Of a DNA stretch of 55,618 bases, positions 1-12,875 are shown in pieces. The notes under the pieces are model-generated. The model was not told the origin of the DNA and did not search any database. It saw nothing but the letters and a program-made list of their open reading frames with translations. The DNA is taken from NCBI RefSeq assembly GCF_004570345.1, contig NZ_SPQM01000017.1:1-55618 (forward strand). Direction: 5' to 3'. Both the position numbers and the translations under genes were made by a program. Positions within the stretch are counted from its first letter, which is position 1. The number at the start of each line of letters is the position of its first letter. Source of the stretch: Blastococcus sp. CT_GayMR20. Lineage in GTDB: Bacteria > Actinomycetota > Actinomycetes > Mycobacteriales > Geodermatophilaceae.

Positions 1-552
1 CTCGACCAGGTCCGCCGTGCCCGGGTCCCGCAGGACGCCGTCCTGGGGGAAGGCGACCACCGAGACGTCGACCCGCCCGCGGAACTCCTCCCGCGCCGCC
101 ATCACGGCCTGCACCCCCACCAGGCCGGCCGCCGTGTCGACGTCGGCGAAGGCCTGGACGTGCAGGACGCCGAAGCGCTGCCCGTCGGCGAGCACGGAGC
201 GGATCGCGGGCAGGAGCGTCTCGACGCGGTAGTGCTGCTTGACCGCCCGGGCCAGGTCGATGCCCCGGGCGGAGTCCGCCATGCCGTCGGCCGTGTAGGC
301 CTCCAGCGCGGCGTCGCCGATCAGCGGGAGGGTGTGGACCTTGTCGAGGTGCAGGTGCGCGTCGACGAAGGGCTCGGTGACCAGTCCGCCGTCGGCAGGC
401 ACGACCTGGGCGCCGGGCGCCCGCGTCAGCTGCCCGGACGACGCCAGCGCCGTGACGACGCCGCCGTCGCAGTGCACGTCGACGACGGCGCCGCTGCGCA
501 GGCGGGCGTCGGTGACGAGGAGCTGTCCTCCGGGAGTCAGTGCGCTGCTCAC
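1..552 (-). CDS. Cytosine-deaminase-like amidohydrolase, N-terminal part (left copy, runs off the window)
   Basis: Identical inverted copy of 55067-55618. It starts at GTG 552 and is cut at base 1 at exactly the same codon as the right copy. Confidence 0.74.
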   Translation of the reverse strand, partial: MSSALTPGGQLLVTDARLRSGAVVDVHCDGGVVTALASSGQLTRAPGAQVVPADGGLVTEPFVDAHLHLDKVHTLPLIGDAALEAYTADGMADSARGIDLARAVKQHYRVETLLPAIRSVLADGQRFGVLHVQAFADVDTAAGLVGVQAVMAAREEFRGRVDVSVVAFPQDGVLRDPGTADLVE

Positions 553-663
553 GACCGGACTCAAGCAGACTCTCGTACCAGACGGGCGGCTCCGCGCATC
601 CACGCGGCCCGAGCGGGTACCGCCGCCGAGGAACGTCGTGCTGACCGATCGGAAGGACTTCCC

Positions 664-1608
664 GTGGCGGGTGGACTCGTAGCCCTGTTCGACGACGTGG
701 CGGTGCTGGCACGCGCCGCCGCAGCGTCGGTCGACGACATCGGGGCCGCAGCCGGCCGAGCCAGCGTGAAGGCGGCCGGCGTCGTCGTCGACGACACGGC
801 CGTCACGCCGCAGTACGTGCACGGCCTGGCCGCGGAGCGCGAGCTGCCGATCATCCGCAAGATCGCGATGGGATCACTGCGGAACAAGCTGCTCATCATC
901 CTGCCCGCGATCCTGCTGCTGAGTCAGTTCCTGCCCTTCCTCCTGACCCCGATCCTCATGATCGGCGGCGCCTACCTCTGCTACGAGGGCGCGGAGAAGA
1001 TCTGGCACCGGATGACCGGGCACGACGACGCCCACGCCGCGGTCGAGGCCGTGCCGGACGAGAAGACCATCGTGTCCGGGGCGGTCCGCACCGACTTCAT
1101 CCTGTCCGCCGAGATCATGGTCATCTCGCTCAACGAGGTCGCCTCCGAGGCGTTCGTGTCCCGGGCCGTGATCCTGGCGGTCGTCGCGGTCGGCATCACG
1201 GTGCTGGTGTACGGCGTCGTCGGCCTCATCGTGAAGATGGACGACGTCGGGCTGTCCCTGTCCCAGCGCTCGGGCAAGGGCGTCGCCCGGTTCGGCCACG
1301 GGCTGGTGAAGGCCATGCCGCGGTTGCTCAGTGCCCTCACCGTGATCGGCACCGTCGCGATGCTGTGGGTCGGTGGTCACATCCTGCTGGTCGGCACCGA
1401 CGAACTGGGCCTGCACTTCCTGTACGAGACCGTGCACCACCTCAAGGAGGCGGCGCACGACGCCACCGGAGCCCTCGGCGGGGTCGTGGGCTGGCTGGTC
1501 AACACTCTCGGCAGCGCGCTCCTCGGGCTCGTCGTCGGCGCGTTGATCGTCGTCGTCATGGACCTCACGGTCCACCGGCGCAAGAAGGCCCGGTCCGAGA
1601 GCCACTGA
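664..1608 (+). CDS. DUF808 (YedI-like) family membrane protein (left copy)
   Basis: Identical inverted copy of 54011-54955; GTG at 664 with GGAAGGA upstream, four to five membrane segments. Confidence 0.84.
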   Translation: MAGGLVALFDDVAVLARAAAASVDDIGAAAGRASVKAAGVVVDDTAVTPQYVHGLAAERELPIIRKIAMGSLRNKLLIILPAILLLSQFLPFLLTPILMIGGAYLCYEGAEKIWHRMTGHDDAHAAVEAVPDEKTIVSGAVRTDFILSAEIMVISLNEVASEAFVSRAVILAVVAVGITVLVYGVVGLIVKMDDVGLSLSQRSGKGVARFGHGLVKAMPRLLSALTVIGTVAMLWVGGHILLVGTDELGLHFLYETVHHLKEAAHDATGALGGVVGWLVNTLGSALLGLVVGALIVVVMDLTVHRRKKARSESH

Positions 1609-1635
1609 CCGCAGCGCGGCACGGGAGCGGGCCGA

Positions 1636-2379
1636 TCAGGTCGCCGGGAGCGTGACCCCGAAGCCGTGCACGGCGAGGCGGAGCAGCACCGGCCCCGGGC
1701 GGAGCAGGTCGGCGACCCGGTCGGCGCTGGCCGCCTCGAGGTCCGCACGGCCCACGGCGAAGTCGCCCGCACCCCGCAGCCGGGCCCGGTGCAGCGCCTC
1801 GGTGTTGGCCCACACCTTGCGCCGCGACTCGCGCAGGAAGAGCCGGCTCGCCCGGTGGTTGAGCGGCGTGAGCGCGCGGTCGAGCGGCGTCCGGCGACCC
1901 CCGGCCAGGGCCAGGGCGATGTCCTCCGCGGCGATCCGGGACGCGAGGATGCCGTCGATCCGCTCGTGGTCGCGGTGCCGGAGCGCCAGCCGGCCGGGAT
2001 CGGTGAAGTCCGCGGGCGGGATCATCGCGATCAGCGAGAGCGGCAGGTCGAAGTTGATGTGGGCGTTCATGCCCAGCAGCACGTGCCCCTCCGGACGCAT
2101 CCCCGGGTCGGCCCCGAACGCCCGCTGCCACGGCCGCGGAGCCGAGGTGGGCTCGACGCCGTAGGCCTCGAGGGCCCCGAGGTAGCGGCCGGCGAAGTCG
2201 ACGATCCAGTCGCCGACCCACTCGCGGTCCTCGAAGAGCCCGTCCAGCAGGGCCGTGCGCACCGCGCGGGTCGTCCGCAGGTACGTGCCGAGGAAGAACC
2301 GCGCCGGGTCGCGGCAGGACTCCATGTGCTCCAGCAGGCCCTCCATGCGCGTGACGAGCGCGTCCACGCCACCTAGCAC
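1636..2379 (-). CDS. DUF5995 family protein (left copy)
   Basis: Identical inverted copy of 53240-53983; NAHINFDLPL motif. Confidence 0.74.
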   Translation of the reverse strand: MLGGVDALVTRMEGLLEHMESCRDPARFFLGTYLRTTRAVRTALLDGLFEDREWVGDWIVDFAGRYLGALEAYGVEPTSAPRPWQRAFGADPGMRPEGHVLLGMNAHINFDLPLSLIAMIPPADFTDPGRLALRHRDHERIDGILASRIAAEDIALALAGGRRTPLDRALTPLNHRASRLFLRESRRKVWANTEALHRARLRGAGDFAVGRADLEAASADRVADLLRPGPVLLRLAVHGFGVTLPAT

Positions 2380-2410
2380 GGCCTGCGGGTCCTCCCGGTT
2401 CGGACGGCGC

Positions 2411-4357
2411 TCAGAGGAGCGCGTCCAGCCCGTCGTCCTGAGGGAGGGCCAGCCCGGCCTCGACCGGCGGCCGGTGCGGCTGGTCGAGCCCCCGCATGCG
2501 GGCGGCGTGCAGCGCCAGCAGCAGGTTCAGCCGCAGTGTCGGGTCGGTCGTGAACGGGCCGAGCAGCCGCTCGAGCTTGCCGATCCGGTACCGCATGGTG
2601 TTGTAGTGGAAGTGCAGGCGGCGCGCGGACTCGGCGACGTTGAGGTTGGTCTCCAGGAGCACCCGGAGCGTGTCGCGGAGGTCCGCGGAGTCGGGGTCGG
2701 CGGCGTCGGCGAGCGGGCCGAGCACCTCGTCGACGTAGGTGCGCAGCTCGGTGCTGTCCGGGATGAGGGACAGCAGCCGGAAGACCCCCAGCTGGTCGAA
2801 GTGGGTGACCGACGCGGCGCCGTGGATCTCCTGCCCGACCCCGAGGGCGCGCTGCGCCTGCCGGTGCGCCTCCTGCAGCGCCGACAGCGAGTCCGCCGGC
2901 CGGCCGATGCCGGTGCCCAGCAGCCGTCCGACCCGCCGCAGGCGCCCGTTCACCCGGCCGGTCACCGCCGCCACGAGCCCGGACAGCTCCTCCATTGTGC
3001 GGCCGTCGAGCGGGAGGAGCGTGACGATCTCGGTGGCCAGGCCCGCGACAGCCGCCCCGGCGACCTCCGGCTCGAGCGCCGCCCGCCAGCCGTCGGCCAG
3101 CCGGTCCAGGACGTCGAGGGCCTTGGTGGGGTCGGCCTGCGCGTCGGCCACGGTCTCGGTGGCCGTGACGAGGACGGCGACCGGGCCGTCGAGCCGCCAG
3201 CCGAAGGACCGCGTGTAGGCCAGCGTCCGCTCGGTGTGGCCGACCGAGCCGCCGACCAGCCGCCGCACCAGGTCTCCCTGGAAGCGCAGCTCGACGGAGT
3301 GCACCGCCTGCAGCCGGATGACCGAGAGGGCGGCGATGACCGCGGCCCGCTCCAGCACACCGCCGGCGCCCAGCATCATGACCCCGGTCCGGTGCACGGC
3401 GACCAGCCAGCCGTGCCGCTGGTCGCCGGCCATGATCGGCGCGACCGCGTACTCCCCCACCCCGCCGGGCAGCTCGTGGTGCCCGGGGACGAGCAGGATG
3501 CCGTCGGCCGGCGAGAGGTCGGCGTCGGCCAGGACGTCGGCCGGCGTCACCACCGTCTGGTCGGCCCGGACACCGGAGAGCCGGCGGGACGGCGTCAGCT
3601 CGGCCAGGGCGTCGTCGGCCGCCGCGTCCAGCAGCCACAGCCAGTCGCTGATCTCGGCGACGTCGTCGGCCGGGCCGGCGCTGGTGACGACCTCGCGGTC
3701 GGGCCCGAGCCCGAGGACGGCGGTGCCCTCGAGCATCACCGCCAGCCGCTGGGCGACCTGCGCGAGGCCGCCACCGGTGAGCGCCACCTCCATGAACTCG
3801 TCGTCCATGCGGGAGGTCAGGGCCAGGGCCTGGCTCTGCTTGCTCACGACGGCGCCGAGGACGGCGGAGACGATCTCGTCCAGCCGGACGCCGGCCGGGA
3901 GCGCGAGGACCGGGAGACCGCGCCGGTCGGCCTCGGCGAGCACCTCGCCCGGCACGGGCGCCGGCCCCTCCGACCGGCGGTAGGCCAGCGCGGCCGTGCC
4001 CATCGAGTCCAGCCGCTCGACCAGGGCCCGGCAGTTGGCCGGATCGGCCGGCGGCAGCCGGGCCCCGAGGACGACGAGGACGTCGGGGCCGGCGGCCGCG
4101 AGCGGGTCCGCGGGGTCGTCGACCACCATGTGGCGGACGACGCGGCCGAGACCCGCGCTGCCGGCCGCCACCGAGGTGCCGGTGAGCCCGGGCAGCTGGA
4201 GCGCCTCCTCGACCGTCAGGCCCATGCGTTCCTGCCAGCTGGTCCGGTCGTCCCGGGGCAGTTCGGCGGGCGACTCGGCGACAGCCCAGTTCCGACGGAA
4301 CGGAAGAGATCCGTTACGGTGAGTTGGGGCCACCAGCGAGGCATCACCCTGGGTCAC
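2411..4357 (-). CDS. PucR-family transcriptional regulator (left copy)
   Basis: Identical inverted copy of 51262-53208; PucR N-terminal domain and C-terminal helix-turn-helix. The AACGGA-N5-TCCGTT dyad of this copy is at 4299-4315. Confidence 0.87.
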   Translation of the reverse strand: MTQGDASLVAPTHRNGSLPFRRNWAVAESPAELPRDDRTSWQERMGLTVEEALQLPGLTGTSVAAGSAGLGRVVRHMVVDDPADPLAAAGPDVLVVLGARLPPADPANCRALVERLDSMGTAALAYRRSEGPAPVPGEVLAEADRRGLPVLALPAGVRLDEIVSAVLGAVVSKQSQALALTSRMDDEFMEVALTGGGLAQVAQRLAVMLEGTAVLGLGPDREVVTSAGPADDVAEISDWLWLLDAAADDALAELTPSRRLSGVRADQTVVTPADVLADADLSPADGILLVPGHHELPGGVGEYAVAPIMAGDQRHGWLVAVHRTGVMMLGAGGVLERAAVIAALSVIRLQAVHSVELRFQGDLVRRLVGGSVGHTERTLAYTRSFGWRLDGPVAVLVTATETVADAQADPTKALDVLDRLADGWRAALEPEVAGAAVAGLATEIVTLLPLDGRTMEELSGLVAAVTGRVNGRLRRVGRLLGTGIGRPADSLSALQEAHRQAQRALGVGQEIHGAASVTHFDQLGVFRLLSLIPDSTELRTYVDEVLGPLADAADPDSADLRDTLRVLLETNLNVAESARRLHFHYNTMRYRIGKLERLLGPFTTDPTLRLNLLLALHAARMRGLDQPHRPPVEAGLALPQDDGLDALL

Positions 4358-4579
4358 GACGTATCCCCCTCTAAGTCGTCGTCCAGGTTGCCACAACACG
4401 GGATCCTGTCAGGAGTCCCCGGACGCGCCGACCCATTCTTGGCGACTTCCGCCATAAGACGGCGTGCGACGCGCCGCATAGGTTCGAGACCCGGTCCAAC
4501 CCGCCCGCTCGGATGGTAGGCCGTCGTCGGATCCAGACGACCACCGCCCTCCTCGGCAGACGGACTGGAGCGGGCTCGA

Positions 4580-4602
4580 ACGGGGGGTGCGGCGCCCCCC
4601 GT
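4580..4602 (+). promoter_or_regulatory. Hairpin in the DUF2877 leader (left copy)
   Basis: Mirror of 51017-51039; perfect 8-bp G-C stem. It lies in the shared 268-bp upstream region 4358-4625, which also holds the dyad TGGCG-N5-CGCCA at 4439-4453. Confidence 0.43.
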
Positions 4603-4625
4603 CGGACCTCCGGCGAAAGGCCGCC

Positions 4626-5636
4626 ATGCGCACCATCGACCAGACCCCCGTCCCCAGCCCCCGGACGGCCACCGACGCGCTCCAGGCGCGCGGTCGAGCC
4701 GCACGGGCAGGCCTCCCGACGATCCCCCTCCCCCGCGCGTCCGCCCAGGCGACGGCCCGGACCGCACGACCGGCACGGGCGGCCACGGCCGTGCCGGCGT
4801 CGGCGAGCACCGGTGTGGCGGAACTCCTCCGCGGCCCCGTGCGCCCGGCGCGCGTGCTCATGAGCGTGCCCGCGGCCGTCTACCTCCACGTCCCCAACGA
4901 ACGCGGCGGCGACGTCGTCGGCGTGCTCACCAGCGATGCCGCACGGCTGCCCCTGGGGTGCGTGCTCTTCCGGCCCAGCAACGGGCGGCCCCTGGTCGCC
5001 CTGCCCGCCGGGGCGCCGGCCGAGGTCGGGGGCGGCCGGATCGTCGTCGGCGACCTGGCCGTGAGCGCAGCAGCCTGGTGGAACCCGCGGCCGAAGCTGC
5101 CCAGCCTCCGGCCGGCGCTGCTGCCCGAGGGCGTCCGCCAGCTGCGGAACACCCTGTACGGCGAGGGCATGCCGCACAGCGCCTTCACGCTCCCCGGGCT
5201 GCCCACCGGTCCCGGTGGTCCGCTCGCCGCCCTCCGGGGTGCCGTGCGCCGCGCCGACCTCGACGCCGCCCTGCGGACCGCCACCCGGCTCGTCGGCCTC
5301 GGCCCCGGTCTCACCCCCGCCGGTGACGACGTCATGGCCGGCACCATCGCCGGGCTCGTCCTGCTGGGTCACCCCTCGGCGGAGCGTTTCGCGGCCGGCG
5401 TCTACTCGCTGGCCGCCGGTCGCACCACCGAGCTGTCCCGGGCGCTGCTGCGGCACGCGGCGTGCGGCCGGGTCAGTGCCGAGTACGCGGCGGTGCTGCA
5501 CGGCCTGGTCGGCGAGCGTCCCCTCGGCCCGGCGGTGGCCGGGCTGCTCGCCACCGGCGCCACCAGCGGCCGGGCGATGGCCCTGGGCCTGTGCACCGCG
5601 ATCGACCTGGTCGACCGCACCACGCGCCCGCGCTGA
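4626..5636 (+). CDS. DUF2877 (AllH-like) family protein (left copy)
   Basis: Identical inverted copy of 49983-50993; GLGPGLTPAGDD motif, disordered Ala/Arg/Pro-rich N-terminus. ATG at 4626. Confidence 0.74.
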   Translation: MRTIDQTPVPSPRTATDALQARGRAARAGLPTIPLPRASAQATARTARPARAATAVPASASTGVAELLRGPVRPARVLMSVPAAVYLHVPNERGGDVVGVLTSDAARLPLGCVLFRPSNGRPLVALPAGAPAEVGGGRIVVGDLAVSAAAWWNPRPKLPSLRPALLPEGVRQLRNTLYGEGMPHSAFTLPGLPTGPGGPLAALRGAVRRADLDAALRTATRLVGLGPGLTPAGDDVMAGTIAGLVLLGHPSAERFAAGVYSLAAGRTTELSRALLRHAACGRVSAEYAAVLHGLVGERPLGPAVAGLLATGATSGRAMALGLCTAIDLVDRTTRPR

Positions 5637-5641
5637 ACTCA

Positions 5642-5688
5642 CGCGACCGAGCCCCTGTCCGCCGATGGCGGCCGGGGGCTCCGTCGCG
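5642..5688. terminator. Bidirectional terminator, SSI-like/DUF2877 (left copy)
   Basis: Mirror of 49931-49977; 14-bp stem with one mismatch between convergent genes. Confidence 0.73.
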
Positions 5689-5694
5689 TCCGGG

Positions 5695-6201
5695 TCAGGC
5701 CGGCGGCAGGAGCGGGCCGAGCGCGTCCCACTGGGAGATGCGGCACCCGTCGACGCGGGACAGCTCGACGTCCACCGGATCGCCGCCCCACAGCCCGGCC
5801 ACGTGCGCGGACTGCGGTCCGCCGTACTGCTCGGTGCACACCACGTCGGCCGGGAGCGACGCGAACGGGTCGTCCAGGCCGGCGAGGTGGGCACAGGCCG
5901 CCTCGGCGTCCGGATGACTGCCGCTCACCGTTCCGGCGCAGGTCAACGACCAGCTCTCCAGCGATGAGCCGTCTCCTGCGTCGTACTCGACGACCAGGTC
6001 GTTCTCCGCCTGCGAGGTGCCGCCGCCCGCCGCGGGGTCCGAGGTGCCACTCCCGTCGCCGCCCGCACCGTCGGCCCCCGGGGACGAGCCGGCGCAGGCG
6101 CCGAGCACGGCGGTCAGCAGAAGGACCGCGATGCCCCCCACCACTCGCACGCTCGCGGCGGGGCCCTGCATCGTGGCCGACGGTCGGCGGGACGTGCGCA
6201 C
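5695..6201 (-). CDS. Subtilisin-inhibitor-like lipoprotein (left copy)
   Basis: Identical inverted copy of 49418-49924; lipobox LGAC, four-Cys SSI pattern. Alternative ATG start at 6171. Confidence 0.7.
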   Translation of the reverse strand: MRTSRRPSATMQGPAASVRVVGGIAVLLLTAVLGACAGSSPGADGAGGDGSGTSDPAAGGGTSQAENDLVVEYDAGDGSSLESWSLTCAGTVSGSHPDAEAACAHLAGLDDPFASLPADVVCTEQYGGPQSAHVAGLWGGDPVDVELSRVDGCRISQWDALGPLLPPA

Positions 6202-6206
6202 GGTAC

Positions 6207-7073
6207 TCAGATGCGGGACGCGTGGATGCTGGTGACCAGGATCGCCCGGGCGCCGAGCTCCCACAGCTCGTCCATCACGCGGTTGGTGTCGGTCTGCCGC
6301 ACCATCGCCCGCACCGCCGACCACCCGGGGGTCTGCAACGGGCTGACGGTCGGCCCCTCGAGACCCGGCGTCACCGCCGTGGCCTGCTCGAGCAGGTCGT
6401 TCGGGCAGTCGTAGTCCAGCAGCACGTACTGGCGGGCGACCATCACGCCCTGGAGCCGCCGCCGCAGCTGAGCGACGGCGGGGATCTCCTCGGCGCCCGC
6501 CCGGCGCACCAGGATCGCCTCGCTGGTCAGCACCGGCTCGCCGATGATGTGCAGCCCGGCGGCGCGCAGCGTGGTCCCCGTCTCCACGACGTCGCACACC
6601 GCGTCGGCGACACCCAGCCGGCAGGCGGTCTCGACGGCGCCGTCGAGCTTGACGACCTCGGCCTTGATGCCGGAGTCCCCGAGGTAGTTCTGCAGCAGCA
6701 CCGGGTAGGCGGTGGCGATCCGCTTGCCGGCCAGCTGGTCGACCCGCTCGATGCCGGACCCCAGCGGGCTGGCGAAGCGGAAGGACGACCGGCCGAAGCC
6801 GAGCGGCATGACCTCCACCGCGGCGTGGCCCTCGCCCGCGCCGGGGGCGGTCTCCAGCAGCATGTCCCGGCCGGTGATCCCGACGTCGAGGGTTCCGGCC
6901 GCGACGTAGACGGCGATGTCGCGGGGACGCAGGTAGAAGAACTCGGTGTCGTTGTCCGGGTCGTAGACGGCGAGGTCCTTCGTGCTGCGCCGCTGGCGGT
7001 AGCCGCTCTCGGCCAGCATCTCCGCCGCGGGTTCGCTCAGGACGCCCTTGTTGGGGACGGCGATGCGCAGCAC
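6207..7073 (-). CDS. hisG: ATP phosphoribosyltransferase, long form (left copy)
   Basis: Identical inverted copy of 48546-49412; PRPP loop ETGTTLR and C-terminal regulatory domain. Confidence 0.95.
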   Translation of the reverse strand: MLRIAVPNKGVLSEPAAEMLAESGYRQRRSTKDLAVYDPDNDTEFFYLRPRDIAVYVAAGTLDVGITGRDMLLETAPGAGEGHAAVEVMPLGFGRSSFRFASPLGSGIERVDQLAGKRIATAYPVLLQNYLGDSGIKAEVVKLDGAVETACRLGVADAVCDVVETGTTLRAAGLHIIGEPVLTSEAILVRRAGAEEIPAVAQLRRRLQGVMVARQYVLLDYDCPNDLLEQATAVTPGLEGPTVSPLQTPGWSAVRAMVRQTDTNRVMDELWELGARAILVTSIHASRI

Positions 7074-7104
7074 GAGCGGAGAACCCTTCAGCAGACGGTC
7101 GAGA

Positions 7105-9840
<2,736 letters not shown>

Positions 9841-9841
9841 C

Positions 9842-10903
9842 TCAACTCCCTCCCTCAGCGTGCTGTCGTCCCCCAGTGTGCCGGGTGGGGCGCAGGCGGA
9901 GCTGCACGTCCCCGCCCAGAGGGATGACGTCGATGATCGTCATCGACAGCGCCCCGGCCATCGTCCTGATTCCCAGGTCCCCCACCAGGGAGGGACCGGC
10001 CCCCAGGAACGTCGGCGCCAGGTGCACCACCGCCTCGTCGACGAGGCACGCGCGGAGGAAGGCCGCAGCCAGGGTCGGACCGCCCTCGAGCAGCACCCGC
10101 CGGACGTCGCGGTCGAAGAGCTCGGCGAGCAGTGCAGCCGGGTCCGACGCGCGGCTGACGAGCGTGGGAGCGGCGTCGTCCAGGACCCGGGCGGTCGCCG
10201 GCAGCCGGCCCTGGCGGTCGACCACGACGCGGAGCGGCTGCCGTGCCGCCGGCCGGCCGTCGGCGTCCCGGACGGTGAGCTGCGGGTCGTCGGTCAGCGC
10301 GGTGCCGGAGCCGACGACGACTGCGTCACAGGTGGCCCGGAGCCGGTGGACGACGGCCCGCGCCGCCTCGCCGGTGATCCAGCGGCTGCTGCCGTCGGCG
10401 GCGGCCACCCGCCCGTCGAGCGTGGCGGCCACCTTCCACACGACGAACGGCCGGTGCTCGCGAACCCCGGTGAGCCACCCCGCCAGCGCGCCGGCCTCCG
10501 CCTCGGCCTGCTCCACCCCGAGCTCGACGTCGACACCGGCGGCCCGGAGCCGGTCGGCTCCCCCGACGGCGAGCTCCGTCGGCTCGGGGACGGCGACGAC
10601 GACGCGCGCGACCCCCGCGGCGAGCAGCGCGTCCGCGCAGGGCCCGGTGCGGCCGGTGTGCGCGCACGGCTCGAGAGTGACCACGGCCGTGCCGCCCCGG
10701 GCCCGGTCGCCGGCCTGGGCGAGCGCCGTCACCTCGGCGTGCGGGCCGCCCGGCGGAGCCGTGGCGCCCTCCCCCACCGGTGTGCCGTCGGCATCGAGCA
10801 CGACCGCGCCCACGGGCGGGTTGGGGCTGGTCGTGCCGAGGACGGCGGTCGCCAGGTCGCGAGCGCGCGCCATGGCCCGGCGCTCGGCGTCGGAGATGCT
10901 CAT
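9842..10903 (-). CDS. ribD: Bifunctional riboflavin deaminase/reductase RibD (left copy)
   Basis: Identical inverted copy of 44716-45777; zinc deaminase domain then reductase domain, 353 residues. Confidence 0.95.
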   Translation of the reverse strand: MSISDAERRAMARARDLATAVLGTTSPNPPVGAVVLDADGTPVGEGATAPPGGPHAEVTALAQAGDRARGGTAVVTLEPCAHTGRTGPCADALLAAGVARVVVAVPEPTELAVGGADRLRAAGVDVELGVEQAEAEAGALAGWLTGVREHRPFVVWKVAATLDGRVAAADGSSRWITGEAARAVVHRLRATCDAVVVGSGTALTDDPQLTVRDADGRPAARQPLRVVVDRQGRLPATARVLDDAAPTLVSRASDPAALLAELFDRDVRRVLLEGGPTLAAAFLRACLVDEAVVHLAPTFLGAGPSLVGDLGIRTMAGALSMTIIDVIPLGGDVQLRLRPTRHTGGRQHAEGGS

Positions 10904-11571
10904 CCCGCCGTCGCCGCAGCGGCGCGGGACCGCAGCGCGGCGATCGCCTTCGCCGGGTCGTCGGCGCCGAACACGGCCGAGCCGGCCACGAAGACGTCGG
11001 CACCGGCCCCGGCGGCCCGCTCGATCGTGTCCGCGTTGATGCCGCCGTCGACCTCGACGAACAGCCTGAGATGGCCGGTGTCCACCAGCTCGCGCGCCCT
11101 CCGGACCTTCGGCAGCACCTCGGCGATGAACTCCTGGCCGCCGAAGCCGGGCTCGACGGTCATGACCAGCAGGGTGTCGAAGTCCGGCAGCACGTCGAGG
11201 TAGTCCTCGAGCGGCGTCCCCGGCTTGAGCGCGAGCCCCGCCAGGGCACCCGCCGCGCGCAGGTCGCGGGCGACGGCACGGGGGTCGTCGCAGGCCTCGG
11301 CGTGCACGGTGACGTTGCGCGCGCCCGCCTCGGCGTAGCCGGGCGCCCAGCGCTCCGGGTTCTCGATCATCAGGTGGCAGTCGAGCGGGACGGGGCTGAC
11401 CGCCTGCACCGCCTTCATGACCGGCAGGCCGAACGTCAGGTTCGGCACGAAGTGCGCGTCCATGACGTCGAAGTGGAGCCAGTCGGCGTCGGCCACCCGG
11501 TGCGACTCATCCGCCAGGCGCGCGAAGTCCGCCGACAGGAGGCTCGGCGCGATCATCGGTTCCCGGGGCAC
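10900..11571 (-). CDS. rpe: Ribulose-phosphate 3-epimerase (left copy)
   Basis: Identical inverted copy of 44048-44719; H33, D35, H66 and D175 metal and catalytic residues. Confidence 0.95.
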   Translation of the reverse strand: MPREPMIAPSLLSADFARLADESHRVADADWLHFDVMDAHFVPNLTFGLPVMKAVQAVSPVPLDCHLMIENPERWAPGYAEAGARNVTVHAEACDDPRAVARDLRAAGALAGLALKPGTPLEDYLDVLPDFDTLLVMTVEPGFGGQEFIAEVLPKVRRARELVDTGHLRLFVEVDGGINADTIERAAGAGADVFVAGSAVFGADDPAKAIAALRSRAAAATAG

Positions 11572-11579
11572 GTCCGCCG

Positions 11580-11585
11580 AGTCTA
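11580..11585 (-). promoter_or_regulatory. -10 box (TAGACT) of the rpe-rib operon (left copy)
   Basis: Mirror of 44034-44039; 8 nt before the GTG at 11571. Confidence 0.53.
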
Positions 11586-11609
11586 GGTGCCGGCCGCGGA
11601 GCCCCTCCG

Positions 11610-11674
11610 GCGAGCGTGTGCGCTGGTGGGCAGGTCGGGCCGCCCTCCTGCCCGTCCGCGCACATCGTTCGCTC
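11610..11674 (-). terminator. Long imperfect hairpin after the GNAT-like gene (left copy)
   Basis: Mirror of 43945-44009; inner gggcagg/cctgccc stem, no T run. Confidence 0.48.
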
Positions 11675-11676
11675 GT

Positions 11677-12168
11677 TCAGCGCCCCGGGAGCGCGTTCCA
11701 CTCCGCCCAGGAGAGGTCGCGGCCGACGTACCGGGGCCGGTCCGTCGGCCAGCCCTCGAGCCAGCGGGGCACGAGCTCGTCCAGCACCCGCTCGATGTCG
11801 CTGCCGACGAGGCGGTCGACGACCCACCACGAGACCTCGGCGCCGGCGGCGCCCGTCTTCTCCGGCGGGTCGATGTAGACGCACCCCAGCAGCTCGGCCT
11901 CGTCGTCCTCGAACAGGCCGTAGAGGAAGCTCTCGTGGGCCGCGATCTCCCGTTCGTGGTGGGCGAGGTCGTTCCGGTCCTGCTCGGGGGTCATGTGCGC
12001 CGGCGGCCAGCCCCAGGCCTGGCCGTAGATCGACCACAGTCGCTCGCGCGAGCCCATGACCGCTGGGAAGTCGATCTCGGTGTCCGCTGCACCCATCGGC
12101 CGCAGGTGCTGCCCCGTCGGCAGCTCGACACGGACCGGGTGCTCGAAGTCGTCGGGAAGCCAGGCCAC
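11677..12168 (-). CDS. GNAT-like N-acetyltransferase-fold protein (left copy)
   Basis: Identical inverted copy of 43451-43942; 163 residues, weak acetyl-CoA loop. Confidence 0.6.
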   Translation of the reverse strand: MAWLPDDFEHPVRVELPTGQHLRPMGAADTEIDFPAVMGSRERLWSIYGQAWGWPPAHMTPEQDRNDLAHHEREIAAHESFLYGLFEDDEAELLGCVYIDPPEKTGAAGAEVSWWVVDRLVGSDIERVLDELVPRWLEGWPTDRPRYVGRDLSWAEWNALPGR

Positions 12169-12175
12169 GCGCGGC

Positions 12176-12181
12176 ACCGTA
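12176..12181 (-). promoter_or_regulatory. -10 box (TACGGT) of the GNAT-like gene (left copy)
   Basis: Mirror of 43438-43443; 7 nt before the GTG at 12168. Confidence 0.48.
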
Positions 12182-12218
12182 ACGCCCCCAGAGGATGCCG
12201 TCGCGGGGCGTCCCGGCC

Positions 12219-12224
12219 TACGGT
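12219..12224 (+). promoter_or_regulatory. -10 box (TACGGT) of the GPP34 gene (left copy)
   Basis: Mirror of 43395-43400; leaderless layout. The divergent GNAT-like gene's TACGGT is at 12176-12181 on the other strand. Confidence 0.48.
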
Positions 12225-12230
12225 TCGGCC

Positions 12231-12860
12231 ATGGATCTGTCCGGCGGGGTGGCGGTGCGGCTCGCCGCGCTGTGCCTGGACGAGAGCGGCAGGCTCGCGG
12301 GGCGCATGCTCTGCGGGGACGCCGTGCGCGGCGGCCTGCTGCTCGATCTCGCGCTCGCCCAGCGGGTGGAGTCGACCGACGACAGCATCGTCGTCGATCC
12401 CACGCCCACCGGCTTCCCCCCGGCTGACCGCCTCCTCGCCGCGATCGCCGTCGAGCCGGAGCGCTCCCTGGACGGCTGGCTCGGCGAACGGCGGCTCAAG
12501 CTGCGGGACGTCGCCGACGGGGCTGCGCTGGCCGGCCGCTGGGAACTGCGCGCCGGCCCCCTCGGGCTGGGCCGCCGGTACGCCGACCTGCGGCAGGACG
12601 AGACCCGGCGGGACGTCGACCGCCAGGCCTCGGCGCCGGAGCCCGGCTGGTCGCAGGCCGACGCCTGCGTGACCGCGGTGGCGGCCGCCGGCGGACTGCT
12701 CGACCGGGAGGGCTGGCACCCGGAGCGGCCCGGCGAGGAGGTCGTCGCCGCCACGGGATCGGTCGCCTGGCTCTGCACCGCCGTCGTCGACCACCTGCTG
12801 CTCGCCTTCGAGCGCTACACCCGGCAGGCCGGCGCCCTCGGGCAGGTCGGCCCCTTCTGA
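12231..12860 (+). CDS. GPP34 (GOLPH3-like) family phosphoprotein (left copy)
   Basis: Identical inverted copy of 42759-43388. ATG at 12231, 6 nt after the -10 box at 12219-12224; begins MDLSGGVAVRLAALCLDE. Confidence 0.7.
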   Translation: MDLSGGVAVRLAALCLDESGRLAGRMLCGDAVRGGLLLDLALAQRVESTDDSIVVDPTPTGFPPADRLLAAIAVEPERSLDGWLGERRLKLRDVADGAALAGRWELRAGPLGLGRRYADLRQDETRRDVDRQASAPEPGWSQADACVTAVAAAGGLLDREGWHPERPGEEVVAATGSVAWLCTAVVDHLLLAFERYTRQAGALGQVGPF

Positions 12861-12875
12861 CCCGCCTCAGCGGGT
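12860..12875. terminator. Short hairpin at the rsmB/GPP34 convergent stops (left copy)
   Basis: Mirror of 42744-42759; 6-bp perfect stem, TGAG-type loop. Weak. Confidence 0.33.

Noticed and set aside
2255..4519. Long open frame (754 codons) opposite the PucR-type gene, and its mirror at 51100-53364
   Set aside because: Antisense shadow of a GC-rich gene; composition is dominated by Arg, Gly, Asp, Val, Gln and His with no domain, while the sense strand encodes a clear PucR protein.
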